NCBI GenBank assembly: GCA_947627435.1
Contig: CANQWB010000009.1
Span: forward strand, 1 to 37,129
DNA: 37,129 nt
Source of the DNA: an uncultured Bacilli bacterium
GTDB taxonomy: Bacteria; Bacillota_I; Bacilli_A; RF39; UBA660
Direction of reading: 5' to 3'
Shown piece by piece: positions 16,645 to 23,967 of this stretch. Below the pieces are notes generated by a model. The model worked only from the letters and a program-made list of their open reading frames with translations, was not told the origin of the DNA and did no database searches. Each line of letters opens with the position of its first letter. The first letter of the stretch is position 1. Both the position numbers and the translations under genes were made by a program.

Positions 16645-17868
16645 TTAATCTTCTTTGTTTTGAGTATTTAATAAAGATAACAATTTTAAAACTATAAATA
16701 TATATGATAGTATAAAAATCAAGAATACTAAGTATACATGAATTAGTTGATATTTAATAAGAATCATAGTTGCAAATAAACTTAACATAAATACAACTAA
16801 TCTTCTCATAAACTGAAAATATAATATTGCCTTTTCCTGATCTTCTTTTTTAGTATTTTTAAGAAGTATATTGCTTAATAAATTTTCTGTTGGATCTCTT
16901 AATGCCAATAAAATAATAAACCCAACAGCCATCATAATAGAACTATACATACTTGTAAAAAATAATTTTCCAACTATAAATAATAAAACTGAAGTTACTA
17001 ACCCAAAATAAATTATATATAATGTCTTATTTTTAAATTTATCATATATTTTTCCAAATACTATATTTAAAATTAATCTAGATATTCGAGATAAAAATAA
17101 AATAATCGATAGTACTAAAGTAACAGTGTTAGCATTTAAGAAATCTTGCAATTCATATTGTATAAATAATTTATCATTTGTTTGGCAAACAACAAGGGTC
17201 CCATATATTAAGCCATAAACAAGTATAGTCAAAATCATAATCTTATGAAAATTAAATTTATTTTTTTCTTTTAATTTTAATTCCCTATTATTGAGATCAG
17301 CCTCATATATAAAGTGTGCCATTATAAAATTATTTATGCAAATTAATATACATATAAACATTGGTAAATAAGGATTAATATTAAATAAAAATCCCACTAT
17401 TAAAGTTACAATCATTGTTGTGATTGAATATATTGTAGTTGCTTTAATTTTTATTTTTATAAAATCATTTTCTTTGTTTTGATATATTAAATTATTATTT
17501 AAAACCACTTGATCAACACACTTAAAAACAAAGCCAACTTCATAAAAAATTTCTGCTAAACAAAAAAATATTAAATTAGTAGAAACAGTAAATAGTATTG
17601 CAGAAAATAATAATAATAAAGTTCCTAGTCTTATTGAATATATATTTCCTATTTTATTTATAATTTTATGCGATAATAAATAAAAAACTAGTGCCACTAA
17701 AACTCCTATTGTTGTTATAAAATTAATTTCAGAAGAAGTTAATCCTTTAATGCTTGTTAAAAATAATGTGTTAATCGCAATAAAAAATATTAAGTCAGAT
17801 GAAAGTCCATAAAAAATTGGATAAATTTTATTACTAAGTTTAATACGTTTATCTTTTAAATTATTCAT
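16645..17868 (-). CDS. MFS transporter
   Basis: A 407-aa polytopic protein with about 12 hydrophobic helices and major facilitator features: a first half with a short cytoplasmic basic loop after TM2 (HKIINKIGNIYSIRLG, near residue 67) and an equivalent LNIVFGKIYDKFKNK loop in the second half. Base composition is even more AT-rich than most of the window. It starts 41 bp after the amidotransferase-like gene and is probably cotranscribed with it, so it may move the substrate or product of that hydrolase. Substrate cannot be told. The ribosome site is weak (AGGGAT). Confidence 0.85.
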   Translation of the reverse strand: MNNLKDKRIKLSNKIYPIFYGLSSDLIFFIAINTLFLTSIKGLTSSEINFITTIGVLVALVFYLLSHKIINKIGNIYSIRLGTLLLLFSAILFTVSTNLIFFCLAEIFYEVGFVFKCVDQVVLNNNLIYQNKENDFIKIKIKATTIYSITTMIVTLIVGFLFNINPYLPMFICILICINNFIMAHFIYEADLNNRELKLKEKNKFNFHKIMILTILVYGLIYGTLVVCQTNDKLFIQYELQDFLNANTVTLVLSIILFLSRISRLILNIVFGKIYDKFKNKTLYIIYFGLVTSVLLFIVGKLFFTSMYSSIMMAVGFIILLALRDPTENLLSNILLKNTKKEDQEKAILYFQFMRRLVVFMLSLFATMILIKYQLIHVYLVFLIFILSYIFIVLKLLSLLNTQNKED

Positions 17869-17908
17869 ATAATATCCCTACTTACTATTAATTATTTTCA
17901 AATGTTTT

Positions 17909-18517
17909 TTATAATTTATTGATAAAATAAGTAAATAATTTATCAGTATTTTTATCATCTAATAGTTCTGGATGCCACTGAACACCTAAAAAAAATGTTT
18001 TTCTTTTATCTTCAATTGCTTCAATTATTTCATCATCACTACGAGCAGATACATATAATTTAGTATTTGGAATACAAAATGAATGAAGAGAATTTACTTT
18101 TATATTTTCCTCACCTATTATTTCATAAAGTAATGAATCTTTATCAATAGTTATATAATGAGAATAATTACTTTCCTTTTGATGATTGCAAACTGGTATA
18201 ATATCATGATTATTAAAATTCCTACCTATAAGTTGCATTCCTAAACATATCCCCAACGTTGGCTTATCTATATCATACAGATATTTTACTATTTTATCAT
18301 CTAATTCATGACTAACTTTTCCACCAGGTAGTATAATACCATCACATTTGTCAATTAAAGTAGTATCAATTTTTTTATCATTTTCAAAATCAAATGGTAT
18401 ACACATAATTGAAACATTATATTTTTTTAGTTTTTCAATCAGATAACTTCTAACTCCATATACTATTCCACCATTTTTAGCTTCATAATCTCTTAAAATT
18501 ATTCCTATTATTTTCAT
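17909..18517 (-). CDS. Class I glutamine amidotransferase-like hydrolase (PuuD family)
   Basis: A 202-aa stand-alone GATase1 domain. The catalytic triad is visible: nucleophile Cys91 in TLGICLGMQ, and His182 and Glu184 in VQWHPELL. ILPGG (62-66) forms the oxyanion strand and VNSLHS (141-146) matches the VNSxHHQ loop of gamma-glutamyl-GABA hydrolases, so hydrolysis of a gamma-glutamyl amide is more likely than ammonia transfer to a synthase. It is slightly shorter than PuuD (about 250 aa). First gene of a two-gene unit with an MFS transporter; two extended -10 elements lie upstream. The natural substrate is unknown. Confidence 0.82.
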   Translation of the reverse strand: MKIIGIILRDYEAKNGGIVYGVRSYLIEKLKKYNVSIMCIPFDFENDKKIDTTLIDKCDGIILPGGKVSHELDDKIVKYLYDIDKPTLGICLGMQLIGRNFNNHDIIPVCNHQKESNYSHYITIDKDSLLYEIIGEENIKVNSLHSFCIPNTKLYVSARSDDEIIEAIEDKRKTFFLGVQWHPELLDDKNTDKLFTYFINKL

Positions 18518-18573
18518 CCTATCACCTGATCTTCTAAAATTTTAATACTAATTGAAATTAGCTATTACTTTCT

Positions 18574-18601
18574 ATTATAACAAGATATATTTATTATATC
18601 A
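18574..18601 (-). promoter_or_regulatory. Two extended -10 elements before the hydrolase-MFS unit
   Basis: TGATATAAT (18601-18593) and TGTTATAAT (18582-18574) lie in tandem 56-85 nt upstream of the hydrolase start. Clear -35 boxes are absent. Confidence 0.5.
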
Positions 18602-18649
18602 TATTATTGGGTTATTATTTTAATAATAATCGGAAACAATGAAATTCAA

Positions 18650-19009
18650 TCAAATAAAAGTGTATTTACATTTATATATTAATAATTTAATACATAATTT
18701 ATCTATATAAAAACTATTATTCTCATAAAATCGAACAAGACCTAGTTCAGTTTTAACATCTCGATCAACTGGAAATTCCATATTTGCATAAAACTGTTCT
18801 AATAATTTCTTTTGAACATTTTCTCTATAAATGATTCTATTTAATTTATTATCTATGTCCATAAATAAATCATTTCTTGATTCCAAATTTATTGCAAGTT
18901 TAATACATTTTCTTATCGCCTCTGATTTACTTTTAATATTATTTTGTTTCATAAATTTTGATAATAATAAATCATCTGTTTCATACAAATTAACACTAAA
19001 TTTTATCAT
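18650..19009 (-). CDS. Ribbon-helix-helix-like protein
   Basis: A 119-aa protein whose first 45 residues fit a ribbon-helix-helix fold: the strand IKFSVNLYET, then helices DDLLLSKFMKQNN and KSKSEAIRKCIKLAI. The remainder is helical and basic. It resembles small DNA-binding accessory proteins of mobile elements, but no relaxase or toxin partner is present. The ATG at 19009 follows AGGAGG by 8 nt; a TTG just before it is less likely. The last 15 or so residues (LCIKLLIYKCKYTFI) look like run-on translation, so the 3' end may be decayed. Two related palindromes upstream could be its operators. Confidence 0.6.
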   Translation of the reverse strand: MIKFSVNLYETDDLLLSKFMKQNNIKSKSEAIRKCIKLAINLESRNDLFMDIDNKLNRIIYRENVQKKLLEQFYANMEFPVDRDVKTELGLVRFYENNSFYIDKLCIKLLIYKCKYTFI

Positions 19010-19026
19010 CAAAAATTCCTCCTTTC

Positions 19027-19046
19027 AAAAAAATAGCTATTTTTTT
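19027..19046. repeat. 20-bp perfect palindrome upstream of the RHH gene
   Basis: Seven As, TAGCTA, seven Ts form a perfect palindrome 18 bp upstream of the RHH start codon, immediately before its ribosome-binding site. A candidate operator. Confidence 0.5.
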
Positions 19047-19094
19047 AAATACAACAGGATATGGGAATGCACCACTAACCATTTTCGCACTTGC

Positions 19095-19110
19095 AAAAAT
19101 AACTATTTTT
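19095..19110. repeat. Second copy of the palindrome with one change
   Basis: AAAAATAACTATTTTT matches the central 16 bp of the palindrome at 19027-19046 except for one base (GC to AC at the centre). Confidence 0.4.
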
Positions 19111-19191
19111 CAACTAGTTTGATTTACAGGAAAAAATTAATTATTCTATGCCCATTTTTGTAATGATTCATCTTTAAGCAATAAAAAAGCC

Positions 19192-19209
19192 CATAACATC
19201 AATGTTATG
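19192..19209 (-). terminator. Terminator after tRNA-Leu
   Basis: CATAACA and TGTTATG form a 7-bp stem with a 4-nt loop, followed on the minus strand by GGCTTTTTT. Confidence 0.8.
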
Positions 19210-19252
19210 AACATATATTCTTAAATCGCAAAGGTGCGACTTTCAACCTCTA

Positions 19253-19337
19253 TGGTGCAGAAGATGGGACTTGAACCCACATGAGATATCTCACAAGCTC
19301 CTGAAACTTGCGTGTCTACCAATTCCACCACTCCTGC
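19253..19337 (-). tRNA. tRNA-Leu (anticodon CAG)
   Basis: An 85-nt class II tRNA with encoded CCA. The acceptor GCAGGAG pairs with CTTCTGC (one G-T), the anticodon stem CAAGT/GCTTG encloses loop TTCAGGA, and the long variable arm and the GGTTCAAGTCC T-arm are clear. It reads CUG codons. It has its own extended -10 promoter and hairpin terminator. Confidence 0.95.
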
Positions 19338-19349
19338 AATTTCTTAACT

Positions 19350-19358
19350 ATTCTATCA
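19350..19358 (-). promoter_or_regulatory. Extended -10 of tRNA-Leu
   Basis: TGATAGAAT lies 13 nt before the mature tRNA 5' end. A poor TTGTTT -35 is 17 nt further upstream. Confidence 0.6.
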
Positions 19359-19483
19359 TGAATTTTAGAAGAAAACAATGGATTTAAAAAAAGAGAAATT
19401 CTCATTTCTTGCCTTTCAAATTACTATTCATATTGACTAATAATTTTTTATCTATAAAATCAATTTTCATTGATTAACTTCCA

Positions 19484-19560
19484 TGGTAACTCGTACGGGT
19501 TTCGAACCCGTGAATACCGCCTTGAGAGGGCGGCGTGTTAAACCACTTCACCAACGAGTC
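19484..19560 (-). tRNA. tRNA-Glu (anticodon CTC)
   Basis: A 77-nt tRNA with encoded CCA. GACTCGT pairs with ACGAGTT, the anticodon stem CCGCC/GGCGG encloses loop CTCTCAA, and the T-arm ACGGGTTCGAAACCCGT is clear. It reads GAG codons. Confidence 0.95.
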
Positions 19561-19587
19561 AAATGATAATCTTACGACTACGCATTT

Positions 19588-19617
19588 AGTATATCATAAA
19601 TAGAATATATTTGCCAA
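19588..19617 (-). promoter_or_regulatory. Promoter of tRNA-Glu
   Basis: TTGGCA (19617-19612), 18-nt spacer, TATACT (19593-19588) preceded by TGA. It starts transcription about 20 nt before the tRNA. Confidence 0.65.
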
Positions 19618-19641
19618 ATATTTTTATATAAGAAAATTAAA

Positions 19642-19663
19642 AAGAAGGTAGGAAAGCCTTCTT
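19642..19663 (-). terminator. Terminator of the FliM-motif-like gene
   Basis: AAGAAGG and CCTTCTT form a 7-bp stem with an 8-nt loop, followed on the minus strand by TTTAATTTT. Confidence 0.75.
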
Positions 19664-19668
19664 GATAC

Positions 19669-20643
19669 TTAAATACTTTTTTTTCTCTCATCTATTGTTG
19701 GTTCATTATAACGAGTATCATAAAATTTTTCATACCCCATGACTTGTGGAAGATGCTGCTTAATTAAATCCTGTTTATGCATTCGAAACATATAATAAAT
19801 TGCCTTACATAAACGTTCTGTATGACTCAAATGATCTTCCCCCTTGAATTCTAATTGGAATCCATTTTTATTTGCAATATATAAAATTTGGGTTTCTGCT
19901 ATATTCTTAGGGATGTAGGTACATAATTCTTGAAGTTGATTTTCCGGAAAACCATTTTTTAACAAATCATATTTTATCATCTGTTGTTTCTCTGCTATTG
20001 ATAATTTTTTATATACATTAGGAAGATAATATGTTTTGTATTTTTGAGAATAAAACCTCTTTGCAGCTTCTAATAATGGCAACACAAATATTTTTTCATA
20101 AATTTTATAATCTTCTGCCTGTTTAATTCTAACTGCCGTTTCTTTGGTATTCATAATCACATCAGGATCCATATATAGAATAGAATTTTGTTTTTTAAAT
20201 TCCAAGATTTGATTTACTTGTTCTATTTTCTTTAATTGTTCTAATTCCCCAATTAATTCTACAATATCCTCTTCTGACATAATACCTATTTTTTTATCCG
20301 AATCAATATTTGGTTCCTGACTTTCTAATTGTATTGGTTCTTCATGTAAAGTTTCAACCGTCTTTGCTATAGAAACTAAATCCCCTAATTTCATGGTTTG
20401 TTCATCTTTATTCAATGCTTTCTCATATGTCAAATCCGACATCCACTGATCGATATCATTTTGTGTAATAAGTTTACTTTGCTCATCATTTTGTGCAGTC
20501 AATTTACTTTGTTCATCATCTTGTTGTAAAAGATGATTCTCATTTTGCTTTTCCAACATTTGTTTTTTAGCAATTTCAATATATCGATCAACATCTTCCT
20601 GAGTTATTAATTTATCAGGATTATTTTGATTTGAATATCCCAT
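19669..20643 (-). CDS. Hypothetical protein with repeated FliM-like peptides
   Basis: I do not recognise this 324-aa soluble protein. Its N-terminal third is charged and probably disordered, and holds three copies of a short peptide resembling the FliM N-terminal LSQxEIDALL motif: LITQEDVDRYI, LITQNDIDQWM and IMSEEDIVELI. A 10-residue block (DEQSKLxxQN) is duplicated in tandem between the first two. The C-terminal two thirds are helical, with no catalytic motif I can name. The ATG at 20643 has AAGGAGA 7 nt upstream; the ORF extends to 20667 but without a site. It has its own terminator. No flagellar or chemotaxis genes are nearby, so the resemblance may be structural only. Confidence 0.65.
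   Translation of the reverse strand: MGYSNQNNPDKLITQEDVDRYIEIAKKQMLEKQNENHLLQQDDEQSKLTAQNDEQSKLITQNDIDQWMSDLTYEKALNKDEQTMKLGDLVSIAKTVETLHEEPIQLESQEPNIDSDKKIGIMSEEDIVELIGELEQLKKIEQVNQILEFKKQNSILYMDPDVIMNTKETAVRIKQAEDYKIYEKIFVLPLLEAAKRFYSQKYKTYYLPNVYKKLSIAEKQQMIKYDLLKNGFPENQLQELCTYIPKNIAETQILYIANKNGFQLEFKGEDHLSHTERLCKAIYYMFRMHKQDLIKQHLPQVMGYEKFYDTRYNEPTIDERKKSI
20456..20515 (-). repeat. 30-bp tandem duplication inside a coding region
   Basis: Two adjacent 30-bp units (20456-20485 and 20486-20515) differ at a few bases and encode the duplicated DEQSKL-containing block. The next 30 bp begin with the same TCATC and look partly related. Confidence 0.75.
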
Positions 20644-20710
20644 AATAATATCTCCTTTTTTAAACAATCTATTTTATTTACTTTAGTATATCACAAATAA
20701 TAAAAAAAGA

Positions 20711-20727
20711 CTACTGATAGATAGTAG
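20711..20727 (-). terminator. Terminator of gltX
   Basis: CTACT and AGTAG form a 5-bp stem with a 7-nt loop, followed on the minus strand by TCTTTTTTTATTATTT. Confidence 0.7.
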
Positions 20728-20729
20728 AC

Positions 20730-22385
20730 TTAATGATAAAATTTTTCAAAACGCCTTTGAATACGTTCTTTTCCAAGTAACTTTAATAGCTCATACAAAT
20801 CTGGTGTCATCGAACGTGTCGTTAAAGCAACGCGAATGACTGTACTAATATCGGCAACGCTCCCTTTATACGCCTCTGGATTTTCTTTATAAGCTTTCAT
20901 ATCTGCACAATATCCTAATTCTATAGTAAGTTGTTTTATCTTATCAAACCATGTATCTTTATCATCACCATCTTGATAATATTTTTCCATATAAGTTTTT
21001 AAGATAGTTGCAATTTCATTTTGATCATCGATTTTTTGAAAATCGTAATCATGATATTCTGCAAATAAATGATCATACATATACCAAATTTCATGTGGAA
21101 TAGAAGCATATGTTTCATAATCTTTTCTAGGCTTTTTTTGTTCTCTTTCAATGTTAATAATTTGTTTATAATATTCTGGATCCATTTCAATTAAATTTTG
21201 AAGTAACTCAGAATATTGTTTTGCCCATGAATAAGATAATTCATATAATGTATCTTTATTCATTTTAGAAATCACATTTTTAGATATATTATTTAATTTT
21301 TCCAAATCAAATAAGGCACCACCAGAAGATGACATTTTCTTAGGTTGAAAATCAAACTCTAAGAAGGATTTATCAGGATTGGCAGTATGCCACTCTTCAT
21401 AATTAGAGTTAGCAATCGTCATTAAAGCTTCAATTACCGCTTCACTTGGATATCCTTTTTCCATATAATAGCTCATTGAGGCTTCAGGATCCTTACGTTT
21501 ACTAATCTTACGTTTTATCTCACCATCTTGCTTTAAAATCAGTGGAGTATGCACATATTTAGGCGCTTTCCAACCAAATGCTTCAAATAATTCCATATGT
21601 ACAGGAACAGAAGATAACCATTCTTCTCCACGTACCACATGTGTAGTATGCATAAAATGATCATCTACAACATGTGCGAAATGATAAGTTGGGAGTAAAT
21701 TATCCGATTTCATAATGACAATATCTTGATCATTTTGATTCAAATAAAGTTTTCCTCTTACCAAATCATCAAACCAAAAACGATCTTCAAAGTTTCCTAA
21801 AGAACGAAAACGAATAACATAAGGTTTACCTGCTTTAATATTGGTAATTGCTTCTTCAACTGATAAATTACGGCAAGTTGCATAACGTCCATAATATCCC
21901 GTACGCATTTTATTTTTTTCTTGATTTTCTCGCATTTGATCCAAATGATCTTTGTCACAAAAACAAGGATACGCACGACCAATTTCAATCAAATATTTAA
22001 TACAAGCATGATAAATTTCTTTACGTTCACTTTGAATATATGGACCATAATTTCCAACTGTCTTACCTTCATATTCATATTCATCTGGCTCCATACCATA
22101 AAATCTTAAAACCTGCATAATTTTTTCTACTGCAGTTTCAACTTCCCTACTTTTATCAGTATCTTCATTACGAAGATAGAAAATCCCACCTGATGATTTT
22201 GCCATTACATAATCAATAACAGCAGCTTGAAAATTTCCAATGTGAACAAATCCAGTTGGGGAAGGTGCAAATCGTGTTACTTTCTCTCCTTCCTTTAAAT
22301 TTCTCTCTGGATATATTTGTTCATAATCTTCAATTGTTTTTGTAATATTAGGAAATATTAATTCTGCTAAATCATGATTGGTCAT
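20730..22385 (-). CDS. gltX: Glutamate--tRNA ligase
   Basis: A 551-aa class I synthetase. The HIGH motif is FAPSPTGFVHIGN (39-51) and the KMSKS-type motif is KISKR (293-297), both of GluRS and not GlnRS type. It belongs to the longer GluRS variant of some Firmicutes, with an N-terminal extension (LIFPNITKTIEDYEQIYPERNL) before the Rossmann fold and PCFC near 140-143. The frame is open to 22568 through the tRNA-Gln gene, but the start is 22385, which has AGGAG upstream. If the organism lacks GlnRS, it would also charge tRNA-Gln for later amidation. It lies between tRNA-Gln and tRNA-Glu. Confidence 0.94.
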   Translation of the reverse strand: MTNHDLAELIFPNITKTIEDYEQIYPERNLKEGEKVTRFAPSPTGFVHIGNFQAAVIDYVMAKSSGGIFYLRNEDTDKSREVETAVEKIMQVLRFYGMEPDEYEYEGKTVGNYGPYIQSERKEIYHACIKYLIEIGRAYPCFCDKDHLDQMRENQEKNKMRTGYYGRYATCRNLSVEEAITNIKAGKPYVIRFRSLGNFEDRFWFDDLVRGKLYLNQNDQDIVIMKSDNLLPTYHFAHVVDDHFMHTTHVVRGEEWLSSVPVHMELFEAFGWKAPKYVHTPLILKQDGEIKRKISKRKDPEASMSYYMEKGYPSEAVIEALMTIANSNYEEWHTANPDKSFLEFDFQPKKMSSSGGALFDLEKLNNISKNVISKMNKDTLYELSYSWAKQYSELLQNLIEMDPEYYKQIINIEREQKKPRKDYETYASIPHEIWYMYDHLFAEYHDYDFQKIDDQNEIATILKTYMEKYYQDGDDKDTWFDKIKQLTIELGYCADMKAYKENPEAYKGSVADISTVIRVALTTRSMTPDLYELLKLLGKERIQRRFEKFYH

Positions 22386-22466
22386 ACGTGTCACGCTCCT
22401 TAATGATACTTCAATTTTACTTGATTTTATTTGTTTTTTCAATATGTTTATATCATAAAAAGAAAA

Positions 22467-22481
22467 AACCATAATATGGTT
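22467..22481 (-). terminator. Terminator after tRNA-Gln
   Basis: AACCA and TGGTT pair with a 5-nt loop, followed by TTTTTTC on the minus strand. It separates the tRNA from gltX. Confidence 0.65.
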
Positions 22482-22491
22482 ATCATCTAAT

Positions 22492-22567
22492 TGGCTGCCC
22501 CAGTTCGATTCGAACGAACGCAATGTCGGAGTCAGAGTCCGATGCCTTACCGCTTGGCTATGGGGCA
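22492..22567 (-). tRNA. tRNA-Gln (anticodon CTG)
   Basis: A 76-nt tRNA with encoded CCA. TGCCCCA pairs with TGGGGCA, the anticodon stem TCGGA/TCCGA encloses loop CTCTGAC, and the T-loop TTCGAAT is clear. It reads CAG codons. Confidence 0.95.
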
Positions 22568-22580
22568 ATCAAGCAATACT

Positions 22581-22589
22581 ATTATAACA
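22581..22589 (-). promoter_or_regulatory. Extended -10 of tRNA-Gln
   Basis: TGTTATAAT lies 14 nt before the mature tRNA 5' end. The -35 region is poor. Confidence 0.6.
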
Positions 22590-22634
22590 CTATTTTGAAT
22601 AATGTAAAATAGAAAAATACGATCCAAATAGGAT

Positions 22635-23378
22635 TTAATTATGAGCAGCACCATCTACTTGTAATATCACGCCTGTAATATAACTTGCCATAGAGCTAGA
22701 AAGAAAAAGAAAAGCATTAGCGATATCACGAGGTGTTCCAATTCTACCAAGTGGAATTGTTTGAATGAGAGGATCTATAACCTCTTTAGGTAAAGATGCT
22801 ACCATATCCGTTTCAATGATTCCTGGAGCTACAGCATTCACACGAATCTGATATGGTGCAAGCTCTCTTGCCAAAGATTTTGTCATTCCATTAACAGCAA
22901 ATTTACTTGTTGGATAACCCACGCCGGTTGGTTGTCCATAAATACTTACCATGGAACTTGTATTTAAAATAACTCCTTCTTTTTGTTGTTTCATATATGG
23001 TACCACAGTTTTTGTAACCAAAAACATCGCATTGACATTGATGTTCATGATATTTGCAAACTCTTCATTTTTTGTATCTTCTATTTTTTTATTCGCAGAA
23101 ATACCAGCATTATTGACTAAAATATCAATATGTCCATACATTTGATATATTTTTTTAACAACTTGTTCAATTTCTTCCGCATCATTTAAATTTGGATAGT
23201 ATCCAGTTACTTCTTTTCCTTCACTTTTTAATTGTTCAATTGCTTTTTCTACAGTTTCTTTTCTAGAACCAAAGAGGACTACATTCGCATTTTGTTCACA
23301 AAAAGCACGAACAATTTCTAATCCGATTCCTCTCGTTCCACCCGTTACAATAACCACTTTACTATCTAAATGAAACAT
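22635..23378 (-). CDS. SDR family oxidoreductase (FabG-like)
   Basis: A 247-aa classical short-chain dehydrogenase. It has the cofactor motif TGGTRGIG (12-19), the NNAG motif (89-92), and the catalytic Ser142, Tyr155 and Lys159 (YPTSK). The late VNAVAPGIIETDM and GVILQVDGA segments are typical of 3-oxoacyl-ACP reductases. The same fold serves hydroxysteroid dehydrogenases, and since a bile salt hydrolase lies 9 kb away this should be kept in mind, but there is no fatty-acid or bile operon around it. A GGGAGG site precedes the ATG. The specific substrate is not determined. Confidence 0.87.
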   Translation of the reverse strand: MFHLDSKVVIVTGGTRGIGLEIVRAFCEQNANVVLFGSRKETVEKAIEQLKSEGKEVTGYYPNLNDAEEIEQVVKKIYQMYGHIDILVNNAGISANKKIEDTKNEEFANIMNINVNAMFLVTKTVVPYMKQQKEGVILNTSSMVSIYGQPTGVGYPTSKFAVNGMTKSLARELAPYQIRVNAVAPGIIETDMVASLPKEVIDPLIQTIPLGRIGTPRDIANAFLFLSSSMASYITGVILQVDGAAHN

Positions 23379-23407
23379 ATCTATTCCTCCCTAATAAATG
23401 GATCATT

Positions 23408-23917
23408 TTATTTTTGATACAAATGATGATTTTTTAATGTTTCTATAAAGTTCTTGGCATCTTGTTCCAAATGATCTAATGTTATATTTTCAATGATAAA
23501 ATCATATTCATAGCAATCTACATTCGCATCCGAATCATTAGAAGTAATATTGTCTAATCCTATTCTTTTAATCAATAAGGACTTTGCATGAAAAGTTTTA
23601 CATGCCCTTGCAATTTCTTCTGGCTCACGAATATGAATAAACATTACTTCATTATCAGAGTTTCTAAATTCCTCCACTGCTCTTTTTATACTTTCAAATG
23701 CCAAATCGTTATATTCTGTTGTAAGTTTCTTTAAATCACTTAAAAACTTACGGTCTTTTTCCGTCTTAGTACCATTCCAACCAATCAATTTAGCAATCTT
23801 TTTAATCACATCAATCGATGAAAAATTGACAACTTTTCCATATTGTTTTGCATATTCCACAAAAGTATCTTTTCCACTACCACCAGTACCATTAATGACC
23901 ACAATTTGTTGTTCCAT
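23408..23917 (-). CDS. P-loop kinase-like protein
   Basis: A 169-aa nucleoside/nucleotide kinase-like protein with a Walker A loop NGTGGSGKDTF (9-19). A later IHIREPEEIARA segment and a VDCYEYDFIIEN segment resemble the LID/arginine region and the C-terminal strand of dephospho-CoA kinase and dNMP kinases. Substrate is unclear. The ATG at 23917 has GGAG 7 nt upstream; the longer frame to 23965 lacks a site. It follows trxB by 50 bp and precedes the SDR gene by 29 bp, so the three may be cotranscribed. Confidence 0.75.
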   Translation of the reverse strand: MEQQIVVINGTGGSGKDTFVEYAKQYGKVVNFSSIDVIKKIAKLIGWNGTKTEKDRKFLSDLKKLTTEYNDLAFESIKRAVEEFRNSDNEVMFIHIREPEEIARACKTFHAKSLLIKRIGLDNITSNDSDANVDCYEYDFIIENITLDHLEQDAKNFIETLKNHHLYQK

Positions 23918-23967
23918 ATCTATCACTCCAAAAAAATCATAATTATATAGTTGTATAATAACCAAAA

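Noticed and set aside
19253-19337. Attachment site of an integrated element at tRNA-Leu
   Set aside because: I found no second copy of the tRNA 3' end within the accessory segment and no integrase gene.
22386-22568. N-terminal extension of gltX to 22568
   Set aside because: It would translate the tRNA-Gln gene and its terminator; the ATG at 22385 has a ribosome-binding site and matches the family start.
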